From Corbicula japonica (taxonomy: Eukaryota > Mollusca > Bivalvia > Venerida > Cyrenidae): 64,000 bases of DNA. Location of the stretch: NCBI GenBank assembly GCA_038501625.1, contig JAZAYU010001061.1:1-64000 (forward strand), in the 5' to 3' direction. Position numbers and translations under genes: made by a program. Positions 35,420 to 46,499 of this stretch are shown here, in pieces. Under the pieces are notes generated by a model that was not told the origin of the DNA, did no database searches, and saw only the letters and a list, made by a program, of their open reading frames with translations. How positions within the stretch are numbered: position 1 is the stretch's first letter; every line of letters starts with the position of its first letter.

Positions 35420-36690
35420 ATTTAACCCCGACTAATGCCACTCTAGGGATAAGCACATTACCTCTGTATCCAATTATCTATTACTCGCCGACATGTAAGT
35501 TTGTAGTTTCAATGTCACACATGACCTTTTAATGCCAAACATTTAACGAAAATCTAAATAAATTAAGGTATTGTGCCTTTCGCCATTGCTTTGCCATTGA
35601 CAAAAATAAAAATATAAAAAATCTCTCAAACAACACAATGATGTCCCATCAAACTTTGCACAAACAAATGTTATTAATGTTTAAGGCTTAAGGATTACCA
35701 TTAGATCGTCAAATTGTGCCTAATTTCCGTTCATTCCGTAGACGTTACGCACGCACTTCGGGATTACTCGGCAAATTTCGGAATTAAATAATCACCAAAT
35801 GATAAATATTGAAAATAATCGTTTTCGCACACAAAAAAGTTTCATTTAAGTTCGATAAATAAATGTATGTGACTATCCTTACAAATTGATGATTTTTTTC
35901 TCAATAAAACGCTGAAATGACAGGAATTGTAATTCTCCATTTTGCTTAGAGTTTATAATCTATAGACAGTAAGATCAAACATAATCATCGATCACAATTA
36001 TCATGATTATAATTTAGTGGCCTTTTGTGTAATGGACCTGAGTGCGAATGCCAGCCAAGGTTAGCAAAAATGTGTCCAGATACAGTTAGAAAGTTGGCCG
36101 GCGGATCGTTGAATTCGACGTGCTACTGACTGGACTGAAGACTTGGAAAAATCTTCCGTCTTGGGCCAGTGCGATTGACACTTCTTAGTGTTGTTGGTGA
36201 GCTCCAGAGAGGACTTGGAGGTTATTTGTATGTTAGGTGTTGAAATATTGATTGTATATTGGTATGTATTCAAACAAAACAAATGATGTATGCATGCATA
36301 AAATTTAACAAAATTAGTAATTTTGCTGATACAAAACCACAAACTGATAAAGTATAATCATTGTGTCTACATTTTCTAAATCCTCCCCTTATATCAGTAC
36401 AGCGACAAACTGAGGTTTCCATTTTTTCTGGTATATATAACAGTAAAACAGTATTGGTGTTGTTCTTCTATGTTCTGTAATGTCCTGTGACTACAGTTTA
36501 CATTAATCAATGACATTGTAACTGCTTACAAAATAATGGATATATCCTTTGCTACAATGAATAATTTGATACAATGAATAATACAATTTATTTAGTGATT
36601 ATCTATTCTTCATCAATCAATCACATGTTGTTATCTGATCAATGACTGAATGAGTACGCAGGCTTTGCTGTTTTCATAATATGCTTTGTT
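35420..36690. other. Intron sequence, nothing supported
   Basis: AT-rich; no feature recognised before the transposase remnant at 36704. Confidence 0.4.
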
Positions 36691-36703
36691 GTGGTTTCTA
36701 CAG

Positions 36704-36871
36704 CAACGATTGACAGTTTGGGTGGACCTGTTCGTGTAAACAACTTTCTTGCTTCCCTGAACTTGAAGCCTATCAGCAACAAAAAGTTGAAGACCATGGA
36801 GCGACAGGCTGGGAATGTTGTTGAGCAAGTAGACGCCAGTCAGCACTGGATGCATTCCAGAAAGAAATGAA
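36704..36871 (+). pseudogene. Transposase-exonuclease gene remnant: N-terminal exon
   Basis: Acceptor tttctacag at 36703 and donor GTAAGT at 36872. It reads VRVNNFLASLNLKPISNKKL, then KTMERQAGNVVEQV, a helical N-terminal stretch that I associate with Mutator-like transposase-domain proteins of molluscs. A frameshift near 36835 separates it from LDAFQKEMK, which runs to the donor. The gene is therefore broken here. Confidence 0.5.
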
Positions 36872-36889
36872 GTAAGTAACTGTTCTTAT

Positions 36890-38510
36890 CACTTGCTTTT
36901 GAAATAATGTTTATGCCTGTCAAATATGGAATTTTTCATTTGCTGGAAATTTAACCCTCTCCCACAGTACATCCAAATATTATTTATATTGCAAGTTTAA
37001 CAAATAAACACCTTTTGTTGTTCTGTACCACAAGGTTATAATATTGTTAAAATAATGAGAAATGCTTACACCTTAAAATAGATATATTATTTGACAAAAT
37101 TTAGAAAATTTAAATTTCCCAAATAGGATTAAATAGGACTTTATGAATAGTTAATTTTAGTTACAATATATTTTTATTTGGGCTGTTTAAAAAAATGGCT
37201 GGAAAAGTGTAAAAATAGTGAAAAATTAAAGTTCATTAAAATTCCAAACTTGTGATTTTGTATTTTTTTGCTTATTGAAACTGAGTAAAGAACTGAAAAG
37301 ATTTTTGAAATCGGTCAACTGGTTGCTGAGATATTGTCATTTGAAAAATGGCAAGTGAAGTGAAAAAAATGTAATGAATTTAAGTTCATAAAAAGTCCAG
37401 ACTGGTTGGTCCATATGTTTGTACAGTCTTTACAGTGATCAAAATCAATCAAGTTATACTCATATGTGGCAGAATAAAATTTTTATTGAGCTTTATTGAC
37501 CAATGCTAAATAAATCAAAGAATTTTAATTTATGTGCTTAAAATACAAGTATTACTGTTTCTTATTATGTAAATGTGTATTTCTGTTAAAATACATGTTA
37601 AAGCATCAAATATAAGTGCTTTAGAACTTCTGGTACCGCATAAAGATAAAACAATTCATATTGTTAAGAAAGTGTGCCACACTCCTGACAACCACATAAC
37701 TGCAGTGTACTCAAAAATGTTTTTCTAAGGTCATTCCTGTTTGTCACAATTTAACAAAACATGGCATAGACTTCTAGGAAAAACATGCTATTGTTTTCAT
37801 GTAAAGGTTATGTTGACAGAATATTGCAATATGTGCATAATGTCACACTCTTGACAAATTTTGCTGACATTTTCTGAAGGGAGCTGCAGACAAATATAAT
37901 TTCAAAAGAGGTGATAATATTAAACTTATTGCATCTAGAAACATAAAACTTAATGATAAACAAAACATTTCTTATGTACTATTAATCTTTAAAGTTCTAT
38001 AAATTTATAAAGCAAAGATGTATTGATTTTCTTGAGGTATTTTCTAATCTACCACGCTTGACTTAATAGCATAATTTTTGATTACTTTAAGTATAATATG
38101 CTTTATTTTATCATTATTTGATGCCTAATAAATGCACCTTTTACTAAAACAACACTAAAACTTGTCTTTACTCAAGCTTTTTGTAAAATAATGGTCTGAA
38201 CAAATGTGATTTTGAAAAGTGTCACACTTTTTGTCACACTCCTGACATTTTTTGCCCATTATTGTAGAATATTTTTAACGGATGGTGTTATTTTGATGAA
38301 ACTTCACAAATCTTTAAAGGGCATGATGAGACACCTCTGCAAAGTAGGAAAATGGAAGTAACTGTTTGTTGTACATTTTTTTTTTGAAGCAGCCCATTTG
38401 TAAATTGTATACCACTTTAAATGAAAGCTATGTAAACATTTTTGTGGCTGTGGTATATGTATCAATGCCAATTCCTTTAAAACATTTTAAGGAAGTTATA
38501 TGTTTACTGT
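36890..38510. repeat. Intron of the transposase remnant
   Basis: AT-rich. The phrase 'gtcacactcctgacattttt' and variants recur at about 37675, 37845 and 38225. Nothing coding is supported. Confidence 0.35.
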
Positions 38511-38518
38511 TTTTGCAG

Positions 38519-39002
38519 AGATGAGGCGGAAGGGAATCTGCGGCTCAGCTGGAAGGCCTTAAAGAGGATCTCGGTGTATGTCCACTTCCAGAGGCCTCCC
38601 TTAGACTCAAGTTTGTTTATTTCTTCATGCAAGATTGACATTAAACATTGACAATAAAACAAAGTAGTAGCGATTGCAGTTGTGATATTCTGATAATTTA
38701 GGAAAAAAACCGATATAATGTCATTATGAAAAAAACAACAGGTTGTTTAACAACATCAAACAGTCAGTAGTAATGCAAAAACATTTATGTTTACCTGTAC
38801 ATGACACATACATGTACTTATATAAGCCACTCATGTTTTCAGGTGTGTGGACTGTTTTTTTGTAAATTGTATAAAATTAATTGTAACTTACGTTTCTTTA
38901 TAACAATATAGTTTGTTTCTTACTAGACTGATGTTTGAATCGGACAAGACGGTAGATGATGATGAGTGGACAGATATAAAAGAGGATGGTGTCGGACACT
39001 AA
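38519..39002 (+). pseudogene. Transposase-exonuclease gene remnant: two short exons
   Basis: After acceptor ttttgcag (38518) the text DEAEGNL reads on, after a one-base shift, as QLEGLKEDLGVCPLPEASL. A second piece from 38937 reads LMFESDKTVDDDEWTDIKED and ends in TAA. Both fit between the N-terminal exon and the Cys-rich exon at 39819, but neither has a motif I can name. Confidence 0.35.
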
Positions 39003-39321
39003 ACCATGAAAAGGTATATAAACTGTAAAAATAAGGGATATACTCTCCCCCATGGATTTATGTTTTTTTATTATTGTTGATAATGCCTAATTTTGTAAAT
39101 CAGCGTTTCTACATGTAAATTATTCCTAAAATCATTTTTATTACTGGTGTGTCTACTTTGATCAGAAGTCAAAGAGTAGCATATAGCAGTAATCAAGGGC
39201 TCTGTATTGGCTCCTATTAGACATTATTGTTCAATTGAAAGTTAGTTGGGCGTTAATGTTGTTGCATGTAAAACAGTAAGAAGTTAAAAATGCAAATTAA
39301 ATTTGTATTTCATGTCGACAG

Positions 39322-39476
39322 CCCAGACAGAAAGGGAAAGAAGACCCACTGCCATCTACGTCCAAGATGGCAGCAAGTCGAGTACACCTGGTTACACGGT
39401 TTCCTTGTCGGTCGAAAACAGGAATGTCATGTTCAGTGGATACGGCTTGGCACAATCGTGCTTTTGATAGCTTGAC
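39322..39476 (+). pseudogene. Possible exon of the transposase remnant
   Basis: Acceptor gtcgacag precedes an open stretch in two frames, e.g. AIYVQDGSKSSTPGYTVSLS. The frame choice is uncertain. Its position between other pieces is the main reason to list it. Confidence 0.25.
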
Positions 39477-39818
39477 TTGTAAGAATATAATAACAATCAC
39501 ACATTGCTACTAAAATAATAATGAAGCAAAATATTTACTTTTAATGTTCTCGCTCATACATTTTTAAAAGCACTGCAATCATATGCAGTTGGGTAGTTCA
39601 TTTCTGCGGGTCTCGTGTAAAACAAGTGTGAAACTCAAAACTGTGCAAGCTACCTTAACCATTATAGTTACACAATTCAGCAGAACTATTGGTGTTACAT
39701 TCAAAGTAAATTTAACCAGACTTACACTAAATAACATACTTTCACAATCACCTACATTAAAATGTTATAAACAATCCTTACAGAAGGTTAGATACTTCAT
39801 AAATCTCAGGTACTAGTA

Positions 39819-40256
39819 ATGAGCTTAGATATGATTGTATATGTTACATGTACTGTTGGACTTTCAGCCCACACGTTCTTCATGAGCCAGACAAAATATG
39901 GCAAAAAGGTAGTCAAAACCATAGTGAGCCATCAGACATGTGGAACCTGCAAGTGGTGGCGCAGAAAAAGGCCTTTTCTGTCTGTGCGAAAGCATCACTG
40001 TGTACATGACCATACTGGTAGTGCCCGACGCATGGAGAGTGCCTCTGGTTTGAGAGGAATAAATAAACTGTATAAGGAAGGCACCCCGGTGGAAGTTATC
40101 GAATGTGATGGAGACAACACTATTATTGCTCGCCTGAAATCTAAATCAAACATGAATTTGAAGAAGAAATTTAATCGGAATCATGTTGTAAAAATATTGG
40201 AAAGAATCTGTTTGCTTTTCATTCAGACAAGAACACAAAACTCAGCATGTCAGTGA
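39819..40256 (+). pseudogene. Mutator-like transposase domain, core fragment
   Basis: A 145-codon open stretch with QTCGTCKWWRRKRP, then RKHHCVHDHTGSARRMESAS, then EGTPVEVIECDGDNTIIARL and RNHVVK. The two CxxC/CxxH-like pairs followed by H-x-GSA-x-MES and a D-G-D acidic pair are the pattern I associate with the Mutator-like transposase domain found in mollusc and other invertebrate genomes (from memory, not searched). The reading starts at an internal Met; true exon borders are unclear. Stops follow at 40256, and a disordered segment to 40390 separates it from the next coding piece. Expected role: DNA transposition, with the acidic residues probably binding metal. Confidence 0.6.
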
Positions 40257-40389
40257 TTCCACATAATCCAGAAGTGCTTAAAATACATTCTAGCAAAAAA
40301 ATCAAGGGGACACAAAAGGACTAGAAGAGAACTTAAAAACTTTGATTCCACACCCATTTGGAGACCACGCAGTGTGCTAGGCTCGCTAT

Positions 40390-40653
40390 TGTGGGTTTAA
40401 GAGGGAGCGCGGGGAAAAGTAAACACACAGAAGCCTGCCCTACAAGGCCGCACGGAAGGATGACCATCTTCGATCACAACTAGAGAAATTATTTGAACAG
40501 TTATCTGATCTGGGTTACAGTCAGCAATGTGAGCATGCAAACCGGGAGGTTACAATGAGAACTCCACTTCACTATGAGAATTCCGAGTCTCTAGACTTCA
40601 GAGTCAAGGCCACCGCAGCGTTTATCAACGAAGGACGACACTACATTTCAGAG
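40390..40653 (+). pseudogene. Mutator-like transposase C-terminal segment
   Basis: After a short low-quality region it reads SQLEKLFEQLSDLGYSQQCE, then HANREVTMRTPLHYENSES, then DFRVKATAAFINEGRHYISE, ending at donor GAG|GTAAGC. The N-x-E 'YENSES' and 'A-x-AAFINEG' text continues the same family. Confidence 0.5.
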
Positions 40654-41216
40654 GTAAGCTGCATGACATGTGTTTATGTTTAATACTTTTATTTAGTTTC
40701 ATCATAATTAAATCTTAATATGGAATGCTTGTTATTGAATTACGGTTTATCTTTTTATTCGTTTTGTTCTCATGTTTCTGAAATGTTTTACAGTTTACTG
40801 TTTATATTTTAATTGATTGGTTATGTTTATGAAATGTTATTGTTTAGCTGTTCCCATTCATATGTTTATTTGATTTGGTTGTTTTTGTTTAGCTGTTCCA
40901 GTTGGTTCCTTTTAGTATGTTCAGAATACGACATGAAAACAAATACTAGTAGATGAATATTTGTAAGTTTCTGTCTGAAATATTTATCATAATTTCATTA
41001 TAGCCTTTGTCAGTATATCTCTGTCAGCATTAAACGCAACAAAACAAACAAACATCTGCCTTTGATATAGTAAATTATTATTGCTAATGCTTATTTGAAT
41101 AAGCCTCATCAAAATAGTATTGGAAAACTAAGCCATTTTACTACTTCTGATCAAACCTTGGCTGTTAATAATATACCTAAAAATGTAATAAATGGACTAG
41201 GTACACACCCAGGCAG

Positions 41217-41393
41217 GACTTTCACCAGGTGTACACACTGTCCGCTACGCAGATAAGTGTCAAATGCAGAGGAAACGTGTGCAGGACAGATCGGCACGGC
41301 CGTCTACCAAGCGGCGACGGCTTGAACTGAAACAAGAGCGTTCTGTTACACAGGGTGCACAAGAAGTTCTCGAAGGTCTATCGTATCAGTCAG
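41217..41393 (+). pseudogene. Linker exon between transposase and exonuclease
   Basis: Acceptor gcag at 41216 and donor CAGTCAG|GTAGAT. It reads LSPGVHTVRYADKCQMQRKR, then a very basic SARPSTKRRRLELKQERS and a Gln/Glu-rich tail. The Arg/Lys cluster could be a nuclear localisation signal (inference). It is in phase with the next exon through a split Glu codon. Confidence 0.55.
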
Positions 41394-41887
41394 GTAGATT
41401 TATTCAATGACTTGTATTTTATTTGAATACTGTAAAGAAATTGCGTATCTTATATGTATTATACAGGATATTACCAGTCTAACTTAAATCATCCTTTGCC
41501 ATGTGGTCAAGTGGTTAGCAAGTTAAACTATGGCCTTTCACTGCATTGAGTTAAAGCTTAACTTGGTCGAAAACATCTTGCAACTTAAAAGTAAGTAGTT
41601 GCTTACGAAAGTTGCCGTCTAGTTCTAGTTCAACTCTCGAAAAATGACTGTGTTCACTTTCCCCCTGACACCAAAGCACTGCTCTAAATTGTAATTTTAC
41701 CTAACAAAACCAAACCAAATCTTCTTTCTATTCATGGTATTATGACGGTTACAGACTAGCTTACAATATTGTAAATAATCGTACTCTGCTGTACCATATC
41801 TGTTACATGATTTTGTAAATAAAACTTTGTGTTGTAGTTTTCTTCATCTCAGTTTTACTCTTAGACTAATCCTTGTATTTGTAACAG

Positions 41888-42019
41888 AGATCAAGTATGT
41901 CGATTATGTGGACATCGAGAAGATGCCAGATCCGGTTCCCCGTGGCGACTTCAAGCCGATATCCTTGCCCTCTGAGGAACTAATATTCATTGCTTTTGAC
42001 CCTGAAACAGCTGGTCTTA
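41888..42019 (+). pseudogene. DEDDh exonuclease exon with motif ExoI
   Basis: Acceptor gtaacag. It reads IKYVDYVDIEKMPDPVPRGD and ends LIFIAFDPETAGL; the D-x-E of motif ExoI (FDxETxGL) is intact. The expected donor after position 42019 reads ATAAGC where GTAAGC would be normal, a likely splice-site mutation, after which the frame meets TAA. Confidence 0.7.
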
Positions 42020-42369
42020 ATAAGCATTAATGCAATGGCTGTTCTTCTGAGCTTTCAAATTACATATTTTAAAAACTATTGCATTTACTATAAGTGGGTT
42101 TCGATTGCTTTCGAGATTGGTTTCATTCAAGTACAAGTATTTTGTCTTTGGAAAAATATTGTAAATGAAATAATTTATATCTGGGCTGTGATTTTGGAAT
42201 GTGTTTATATGGAATGAATTGCTGTTTTTGTAAGATGATGTGATAGTTTCTAGCTGAAACAAAACATTGTCATAAAAAGTCATCCCACTTTTAGCAATTC
42301 ATTTCACCGAAATACCAACCATTTTATTGTCCTTGAAAAGTTTGGTCATAATGGTTTATTTTGTTTTAG

Positions 42370-43160
42370 TTCGTGATGGACATATGCCCCCGATCACACA
42401 GGAGGCAGCAACCCAGGCCAGAGGTGAAAAGACATGCAATGTGTTTGATCAGCCGACAATACCAATTTCTGAGAGCGCACAACAAGTAACAGGCATACGT
42501 ATGGTAAGCATCACCATGCAGGTTAATGGAAATGATGTTAATGCTCGCCCGGTATGTGAAGCACTGAAAGCGTTTTGTGATTGGCTGCAATCATTTAGTA
42601 ATGTTGTTTTGGTTGCCCACAATGGCAGGCGCTTTGACTTTCCTGTTCTAGTGACAGCATGTGACAATGTTCGGTTGTGTGACAACTTTTTTCATTGTGT
42701 TGATTCACTACCAGTGTTTAAGAATCATAGTGTACTCCGACAGAAAGTCGTACAAACAAGAAGACATTGCTAGGATTTAATGGGAGCCTCTTACAGTGCC
42801 CATGATGCCTCAGAAGATTCCATGATCCTTGGAAAACTTGTTCATCACTTGATGGTATTAACAATCGATTTGATGCTGTACACATTTTCAGCAGTAGTGT
42901 ACAATTCTTAGCTGTGCAGTCGTGAAAAAGCAAAAAATATGCCAACACTTAGAGTTCTTGTTAAAAAATGGTGTTTGTAAGTTTACATCCGCAGAGGATA
43001 TTGCTGGATCTAGTCTTAATCTTACGCATTTAAAATGCTTATTTCTGCGTGAAGGTGAATACGGAATCAGAAACACTTTTGTAATGAAGAACCGTTAAGG
43101 GCAGCCACGAGTGACAAACACAAAGAGGACATTAGATTCAGTTGTTCCTGCCCTTGTACA
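42370..43160 (+). pseudogene. DEDDh 3'-5' exonuclease domain, frameshifted
   Basis: After acceptor ttttag it reads RDGHMPPITQEAA, then IPISESAQQVTGI (DnaQ-like), then VVLVAHNGRRFDFPVL, which is motif ExoII. Two frameshifts near 42747 and 42775 break the chain (SYKQEDIARI in another frame). The third frame gives SYSAHDASEDSMILGKLVHH, motif ExoIII (H-D-A-x-x-D). All catalytic acidic residues and the His are present across frames. A C-terminal piece at about 42920-43160 (ending with GQPRVTNTKRTLDS after an internal stop) matches a conserved tail. It belongs to the DnaQ/PolC-type exonuclease group. Nearby pieces on the same strand suggest one gene with the transposase; the fusion itself is inferred. 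Confidence 0.7.
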
Positions 43161-43854
43161 GTATTTCTCTAAGCATTAGCATCTGTTTATATATTTCTAC
43201 AGGTTTTAGATACATTTTATGTGTTTAAGTGAAGTTCCAAAATGAGATATTATACAGGACAGTCACAGTTGTTCACACAATTTTTAGTTTGAAGAATGAA
43301 GAACTCTTCCAAGTTCATCAGGAAATAGAAAATGTTATTTTAACTCAAAAGTGACAGTATACCTTGCTTCTGCAGCATGTTTAGAACTCAGAATATTTAT
43401 ATAAAACAAAAGCCTCTTTATTGTTTCTTTATTGTTTCCGGCCTGTTTGCATGTATGTTTATTGATCTGATGAAGAAAATGGCCGATATAATTTTTGAAG
43501 TTATCAATCAGGAAGTGGTATATTGTAAAAATTGCAATTCTTTTGCCAGATATTTCAGGTGATATGGTAGATAATTTCATTTAGATGGACTTCGTCATTC
43601 ACTTTGAAATTTTCTTTCAAAATGTGTACAATGGCTGAGTACATTTTCAGAAATACTAACAAATGGCAATTCTCGTGAAAAAATGACAAAGTACTTTACC
43701 TTTATAAACTTTATTGTAAATAGTGTCATGCATTTGACTTTTTTTCTTGATAATAGGATACATTACTGACAAGTTGATGCCACATTTGCTATGTTTCAAA
43801 AGAATTTGTAAAAAATCTGGTTGGCATATTTTCTGCAATGTTGGACAATGACAC

Positions 43855-44275
43855 CCGAAAATGTACAAATAGCCATATTTTTTTATTTTACGGTAAACAA
43901 CCTATTAATTTTACAGACAAGTCTGGAATTAAGTATAGATTAAATATATTATACCATTTCATGGGTTCTGTGTTATGTCGATGATGGGGTCTAAGATCTA
44001 AATTTACATAATGCTAAGAAAATTTTGGACAGTAAAGAAAAATTATAGTAAGACCCCAAAACCGAAAATGTACAAATAGCCATATTTTTTTTATTTTACG
44101 GTAAACAACCTATTATTTTGCAGACAAATCTGGAATTTAGTAAAGATTAAATATATTATAACAATTCATGGGTTCCATGTTATTTCAATGATGAGGTCTA
44201 GGACCTTAATTTACATATGCTAAGAAAAGTTTGGAAAGTAAAGAAAAATAGTAAGACCCCAAGACCCCTAAAATT
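43855..44275. repeat. Two tandem copies of a 205-bp unit
   Basis: Copies begin 'gaaaatgtacaaatagccat' near 43857 and 44063. Each contains 'ttttacggtaaacaacctat', 'tcatgggttc' and 'agtaagacccc'. Identity looks about 85-90%. Confidence 0.8.
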
Positions 44276-44392
44276 CTATTTGCAATTTATCACAAAAACG
44301 AAGCAATACATTAGGATCTCAAATAAACTGTTAACAACTCTTATTTTGTTGTCCTGCCTCTTCCAGTAATGTTATTTTTTGTTAGCAAGAAG

Positions 44393-44500
44393 CCAACAGT
44401 GCAGATATTGATCAGACTGTAGGGATGTGTAGGCTGATCTGGATCCATACAAGTCGCCATGATATATAATTAATATCCCACGAAGTTAAAGGTTTATTGC
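44393..44500. repeat. Copy of the dispersed 'tgatcagactg' repeat
   Basis: Contains 'gtgcagatattgatcagact' and 'tgtaggctgatctggatcca', a diverged copy of the element also at 16000-16160. Confidence 0.55.
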
Positions 44501-45018
44501 TTCGTAGAATGTAAAGTAGATTTGCATGTAAAGTCACCTTGCATTTGCAACTTTTATTTCAGTCTTTTCTGTTTTCAAGGGATATTTTGGTATACAATTA
44601 AACCTGACTTCAAATACAACTCAAAGGAAAACCAAAAAGTGTTCTCTGAAAGCAGGAGGTTATTTCTGTACACCTAATCTTGTTTTTTTTTAAGTCTCAC
44701 AATTAAAATGTGGCCTTTATCCACAAAAAGGTCTTTGTTTACAGGTGTTCTATAACAGAGGTTAGACTGTACTTGCTTACATCAGTTTTACATTGATAAA
44801 TATATTTCGTTTGTGCAGATTATGATTTGTCAAGTATTCTCTAATGAAAGTAGTAGAAAACATATCTAATGTTTACAGTTACTAAACACAATGAAATCGT
44901 CAAATTTGCAGATTCTGCTCCGGTCCACCTCGAATCAACTTTACTAAACACATTAACCACTCCGTTTCCATTACAAGTCAAATTTTATTCCAGTTTAACT
45001 GATGGAAAGGGTCATTCG

Positions 45019-45810
45019 AAAGCCACCGAACACGAAAAATATGAAAATATTGCATGCTCGGTTTCATTGAGCCTGTTCTTGAGTAGTAATGGAAATGCAT
45101 TAAACTGCCCACGCAGTCTAAGAGGAGTACTATTAACATAGTACATAAAGGGTATGTCAAATAATGACGTTCTGGCAAACGTTCTATAAACGTTTCAAAC
45201 GTTCATTTCTTGAGCGTTCTAGAATAAGGATGTGTTTTTAACGTTTTGTCTTACGCACGAGGAGCATGTTAAAGCGAAGAAGTAAGATACACCTAAAAAG
45301 CATGAGCGTGTCCTTACAGGCTACTGGCGCGCGAAGAACGATTTGTCAACGTTAGACGAGCGTGTTGATGCATACACGTTCGGGCAACGCTCGAATGACG
45401 CTCAAGTCGCAGTGATATTTTTTGTGAATGTCCAAAAGTTCTTTTTAGGGGACTAGCGTTCTCCACCGATTCCTGGCCATCTTCGACGTTCAACGACGTT
45501 CACTAGCGTTCACACAACGCATTTTTGTCGTTAACCCAGCAACCATGGGCGGCTGACAACGTCTCCGCAAACGTCGGAGAACGCTGGCAAGAACGTCATA
45601 GTGTGACGGCTCCATAATTACCGTGCTCAACGACCTTCAAATGACGTAACTGATAACATCACTGATTGAATGTACGGGGAGACTTCCTATAGCCGCCACA
45701 GGGCACAAAACACTGCTTAGATATTAAAATAGATGAATGGGAACTTTGAAAGCCACCGAATACAACAAAAATGAAAATATTGCAGGCTCGGCTTGATTGA
45801 GCCTGTTCAT
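45019..45810. repeat. Repeat pair flanking a GC-richer insert
   Basis: 'gaaagccaccgaacacgaaa' + 'tgaaaatattgca' and a small hairpin 'gctcggcttgattgagcc' occur at 45017-45080 and again at about 45748-45808 in the same orientation, about 730 bp apart. Just before the second copy, 'tgtacggggagacttcctat' (45671-45690) recurs at 49306-49325. Confidence 0.65.
45165..45600. repeat. Cluster of ACGTT(C)/GCGTT motifs
   Basis: More than a dozen ACGTT or GCGTT words, often AACGTTC or GACGTTC, occur on both strands in 430 bp with no fixed period. This differs from the AT-rich surroundings in CpG content. The function is unknown. Confidence 0.65.
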
Positions 45811-46276
45811 TAGGCACCAATGAACTACCCACGTCATCTATCAAAAGTAAGGTTGTTTTAAATTGCGATACCAGAAAATAGCCCTATTTTTATATAATTC
45901 ATGTTTATGTGAAAAGGGAACAGTGAAGTACATGTTTTCAGATAATTTAAGATATTATGAATGCATGTTGTTTGTTTATTGTTCCTTATATACCTTACCA
46001 TGAGAGGGAAATTATATCTCCATTGGACGAAATCCAATGACATTTAAAACCTAAAACGTTTCACTATTTTATTTTAATCCTCAAGTATCCTGATGATTTC
46101 AAATATTAAATGTTTTTACTGTGAACATAATTATTAAAGAAAATTTAATATAATTCATTCCTGAAATCAGTAACAGTAATATAATAACACGCCTTTCAAA
46201 ATGGTGTAATATTCCTTTTCTCTTAAAGTGAAAGTCCATGGAACTTAATTTATTTGAAAAGAATGTTGATACTTAC

Positions 46277-46479
46277 CACAATTTGATTTTCGCATATTGT
46301 TCCTAAATTCTTGACGTTGAGTCGGTAATGCGAAAATAGAGCTTAAATCTAGATCTTCAGTAAAACACAGATAATAGTTGTCTTCAAACACTACGTCGCC
46401 ATTGGCGATCATTTTGAGAGAGGTCAGTCCTAGCCATCTGATGTTGGAATATATCACTTTTAATGCAGTTGAGCCGGAC
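46277..46479 (-). CDS. EGFR: EGFR exon: end of the second receptor-L domain
   Basis: A 203-nt exon with acceptor cttctag and donor TGTG|GTAAGT; one base leads and one trails. It encodes SGSTALKVIYSNIRWLGLTS, then LKMIANGDVVFEDNYYLCFT, and ends RNNMRKSNC. The SLGLxSLKxIxxGDVxxxxNxxLC pattern is the final strand-turn repeat of ErbB L2 (domain III), which takes part in ligand binding. The trailing G forms Asp with the furin-like exon at 32102-32307. This is the most 5' EGFR exon I can find in the window. Confidence 0.93.
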
Positions 46480-46499
46480 CTAGAAGTCCACAAAAAAAC

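Noticed and set aside
38280..43160. Host DNA-polymerase proofreading subunit
   Set aside because: The exonuclease pieces are preceded in phase by transposase-type exons and carry frameshifts, which fits a mobile element better than a host polymerase gene.
44869..45141. 90-codon plus-strand ORF
   Set aside because: Partly built from a duplicated repeat (copy at 45748-45808), with no splice sites or recognisable motif.
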